This document shows positions 5,092 through 7,118 of a DNA stretch of 7,118 nucleotides, piece by piece. The notes beneath the pieces are model-generated. The model did not search any database. It was given only the letters and a program-made list of their open reading frames with translations, and had not been told where the DNA came from. Within the stretch, counting starts at the first letter, position 1. Every line of letters starts with the position of its first letter. A program made the position numbers and the translations under genes. Origin of the DNA: an uncultured Clostridia bacterium (GTDB lineage Bacteria > Bacillota > Clostridia > Peptostreptococcales > Anaerovoracaceae); NCBI GenBank assembly GCA_946402595.1, contig CAMIWY010000072.1, positions 1 to 7,118 of the forward strand, given 5' to 3'.

Positions 5092-7118
5092 GTGTATTTC
5101 AAGCGAATAGAGATGCAGGGGTTCAAGTCATTTGCTGACCCTGTGAATATTGAACTGAATGACGGTATCACATGTATCATCGGTCCTAACGGCAGCGGCA
5201 AGAGCAACATCAGTGACGCTCTCAGATGGGTCCTCGGTGAACAGAGCTCCAAGCAGCTGCGAGGCAGCAAGATGCAGGATGTTATTTTTGCCGGAACCGC
5301 GACAAGAAAGCCTAAGGGAATGGCAGAGGTAACTCTTGTCATAGACAATTCTACCGGGATACTTCCGCTTGAGTACAGCGAGGTAGCTGTAACAAGAAGG
5401 ATGTTCAGATCGGGAGAGAGTGAATACCTGATAAACGGCAGCCAGTGCAGACTCAGAGACATCAGAGAGCTGTTCATGGACACCGGTATCGGTGTAGAAG
5501 GCTATTCGATCATCGGACAGGGCAAAATCGCAGATATCGTCAGCACAAGACCTGAGAACAGGCGGCAGATCTTCGAGGAAGCCGCAGGCGTAGTTCTGTA
5601 CAAGAGCAGAAAGGCAGAGGCGGAAAACAAGCTCAAGTCTGCATCAGCCAATCTTGAACGTGTAAGAGACATAATTGCAGAGATAGAAGGACGTATCGGA
5701 GGCCTGAAGGAAGATTCTGAAAAGGCAACCGAGTATCTTGAGCTGCGTGAAAGATATAAGTACCTCACGATCAATATCATCCTGCATAATCTGGACAGTC
5801 TGTCGGCAAGCGTTGAGACAGGAAAGGCTGATCTTGAAGAGCTTGCAGGAAGACTTGCAGATTATGATGCAAGGCTCAGCAGGATAGACGAGAGCCTTGA
5901 AAAGAGCCGTGAGGATGATTCAGAGCTGACAGAAAACTATGCCGGCGCCAACAGCGAGCTGCTGACAATAATCGATGAACTCAATACCATCACAAGCGGA
6001 GGCGAACTCAACAAGGAAAAGCTCGCCGGAATAGAACGTGAGCTGGCAAGGATAAATGATGAGATCACTTCATCTGAGGAAAAGCTCGCGTCAGCAAGAG
6101 AAGAGCTTACTGAACTCGAAGCACATGATGCAGAGCTCAATGCTGAAGTCGAATCCGTAAGAGAAGAGCTCCATAAGGCTGTCATAGAGTACAGTACTCA
6201 CAGCTCACAGTCAGCAGATATAAATACAAGGATCGAAGATCTCAGAAGCCACATGATCGATCTGAGCAATCAGAATGTAGGCAGAAATGCTGAGATCAAC
6301 ACTCTTAACAACTATAAGAAGACGCTCGAAGAGAGAAGTGAAGCGATCAGAGAGGAATTCGAGGGCAGAGATAAGGCTGAAGCGGAAAACCGTGCCAGTC
6401 TGGAGAGACTCGAAGCCGAGATCGCGGAGAGCGGCAAGGTCCTTGAGCGTGAGAAGGAAAAGATCTTCGAGATCGCCAATAATATAATATCGTCAACTAA
6501 ACGCATCGACGAACTCAATGCTGAGATCAAGGAGATCACCGACAAATCCTCAAGAGCTGCTGCCAGACGCAGCACTATTGAGGAAATGGAAGCCAACTAT
6601 GAGGGATACAACAATACTGTCAGGTCCCTGATGCAGCAGCATCTGAGCGGCATCATAGGCACCGTATCGGATATAATCACAGTTCCTGACGGTTATGAGA
6701 CAGCTGTCGAGACAGCACTCGGCGGAACACTCCAGCACATTGTCTGCAGCACTGATGCAGATGCAAAGTCAGCGGTCAGATGGCTCAAGTCAACAAAGTC
6801 CGGACGTGCTACTTTCCTGCCGGTCGAGTCAGTAAAGTCTGACAGGATCGATCCGGGCAGCAGAGTCACCGGTGCTACAGGATATCTCGGGATAGCCTCT
6901 GACATGGTCAGCGGTGAAGACAGATTCTCGGAGATCATAGAGTATCTTCTGTGCAGAGTCATCATAGCTGACAACATGGACAACGCGGTGCGCATTGCCA
7001 AGAGCGCTCCCGGAGGATTCCGCATCGTTACACTTGAGGGTGAAGTAATCAATTCATCCGGTGCGATCACCGGCGGCAGATTCGCCAATAAGTCCGCCAA
7101 CCTTCTCGACAGAAAGAA
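5092..7118 (+). CDS. smc: Chromosome partition/condensation protein SMC, N-terminal part; 3' end outside window
   Basis: ATPase of the bacterial condensin complex (SMC with ScpA and ScpB), which extrudes DNA loops and compacts newly replicated origins on the nucleoid. 675 codons are visible of a protein usually near 1,180 residues; the frame is open to the window end. The GTG start yields (M)YFKRIEMQGFKSFADPV, the canonical beginning. The head half-domain has Walker A GPNGSGKS (31-38) and the Q-loop glutamine Q143 in GQGKIADIVS, followed by RRQIFEEAAGV. A long, Glu/Lys/Leu-rich stretch from about 170 to 515 is the outgoing coiled-coil arm. The hinge begins near L518 (LSGIIGTVSD) and reaches the conserved glycine motif SGAITGGR (G661, G662) near the end. 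The signature motif, Walker B and returning coil lie beyond the window. No stop codon or frameshift interrupts the visible part. ftsY commonly follows in Firmicutes but cannot be checked here. Confidence 0.97.
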   Translation, partial: MYFKRIEMQGFKSFADPVNIELNDGITCIIGPNGSGKSNISDALRWVLGEQSSKQLRGSKMQDVIFAGTATRKPKGMAEVTLVIDNSTGILPLEYSEVAVTRRMFRSGESEYLINGSQCRLRDIRELFMDTGIGVEGYSIIGQGKIADIVSTRPENRRQIFEEAAGVVLYKSRKAEAENKLKSASANLERVRDIIAEIEGRIGGLKEDSEKATEYLELRERYKYLTINIILHNLDSLSASVETGKADLEELAGRLADYDARLSRIDESLEKSREDDSELTENYAGANSELLTIIDELNTITSGGELNKEKLAGIERELARINDEITSSEEKLASAREELTELEAHDAELNAEVESVREELHKAVIEYSTHSSQSADINTRIEDLRSHMIDLSNQNVGRNAEINTLNNYKKTLEERSEAIREEFEGRDKAEAENRASLERLEAEIAESGKVLEREKEKIFEIANNIISSTKRIDELNAEIKEITDKSSRAAARRSTIEEMEANYEGYNNTVRSLMQQHLSGIIGTVSDIITVPDGYETAVETALGGTLQHIVCSTDADAKSAVRWLKSTKSGRATFLPVESVKSDRIDPGSRVTGATGYLGIASDMVSGEDRFSEIIEYLLCRVIIADNMDNAVRIAKSAPGGFRIVTLEGEVINSSGAITGGRFANKSANLLDRK

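Noticed and set aside
4878..5483. Minus-strand open frame of 201 codons across the rnc-smc junction
   Set aside because: It opposes the conserved dsRNA-binding domain and the SMC Walker A region and shows no recognisable domain.
6287..6487. Plus-strand 66-codon frame rich in Arg and Ser inside smc
   Set aside because: It is an out-of-frame reading of the SMC coiled-coil arm; the smc frame continues unbroken through it.
5092..7118. Possible broken smc, because no ATG begins the gene at the expected place
   Set aside because: The GTG at 5092 supplies the canonical start, and the frame is continuous through head, coil and hinge to the window end.

Overview
The window is a compact run of five plus-strand housekeeping genes that looks like a chromosomal segment of a low-to-mid GC Firmicute, most likely class Clostridia. 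The evidence is the plsX-rnc-smc block, which is typical of Firmicutes, the isoleucyl-tRNA synthetase of the eukaryote-like (type 2) family common in Clostridia, and the match of all five proteins to ordinary clostridial forms. I cannot resolve the family or genus from the sequence alone.

Layout: (1) 1-2192, the 3' part of ileS, cut by the window start; (2) 2200-3237, rlmN, 7 nt behind ileS; (3) 3238-3298, a 61-nt gap; (4) 3299-4342, plsX; (5) 4343-4398, a 56-nt gap; (6) 4399-5091, rnc; (7) 5092-7118, smc, whose GTG start directly abuts the rnc stop codon and which runs off the window end. All genes are co-directional with no recognisable terminator between them, so one long transcript is plausible. 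No tRNA, rRNA, CRISPR, insertion sequence or phage feature was seen. There is no gene-free stretch over 300 bases.

The genes serve translation (IleRS charging tRNA-Ile; RlmN methylating 23S rRNA and probably tRNA), membrane lipid synthesis (PlsX), RNA processing (RNase III) and chromosome organisation (SMC). They are joined by operon history and growth-rate demand rather than by one pathway.

I found no convincing undescribed system. The most interesting non-coding signal is an exact 14-nt sequence, CTGTTTTGCATAAA, that occurs once in each of the two gaps flanking plsX. Each copy sits 2-4 nt after the preceding stop codon and about 40 nt before the next start, and is followed by a small dyad and an ACAG near the ribosome binding site. 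Other points are the absence of acpP between plsX and rnc, rlmN immediately upstream of plsX, a sharp change in isoleucine codon choice between ileS and rlmN, and a KMSKH form of the synthetase KMSKS loop.
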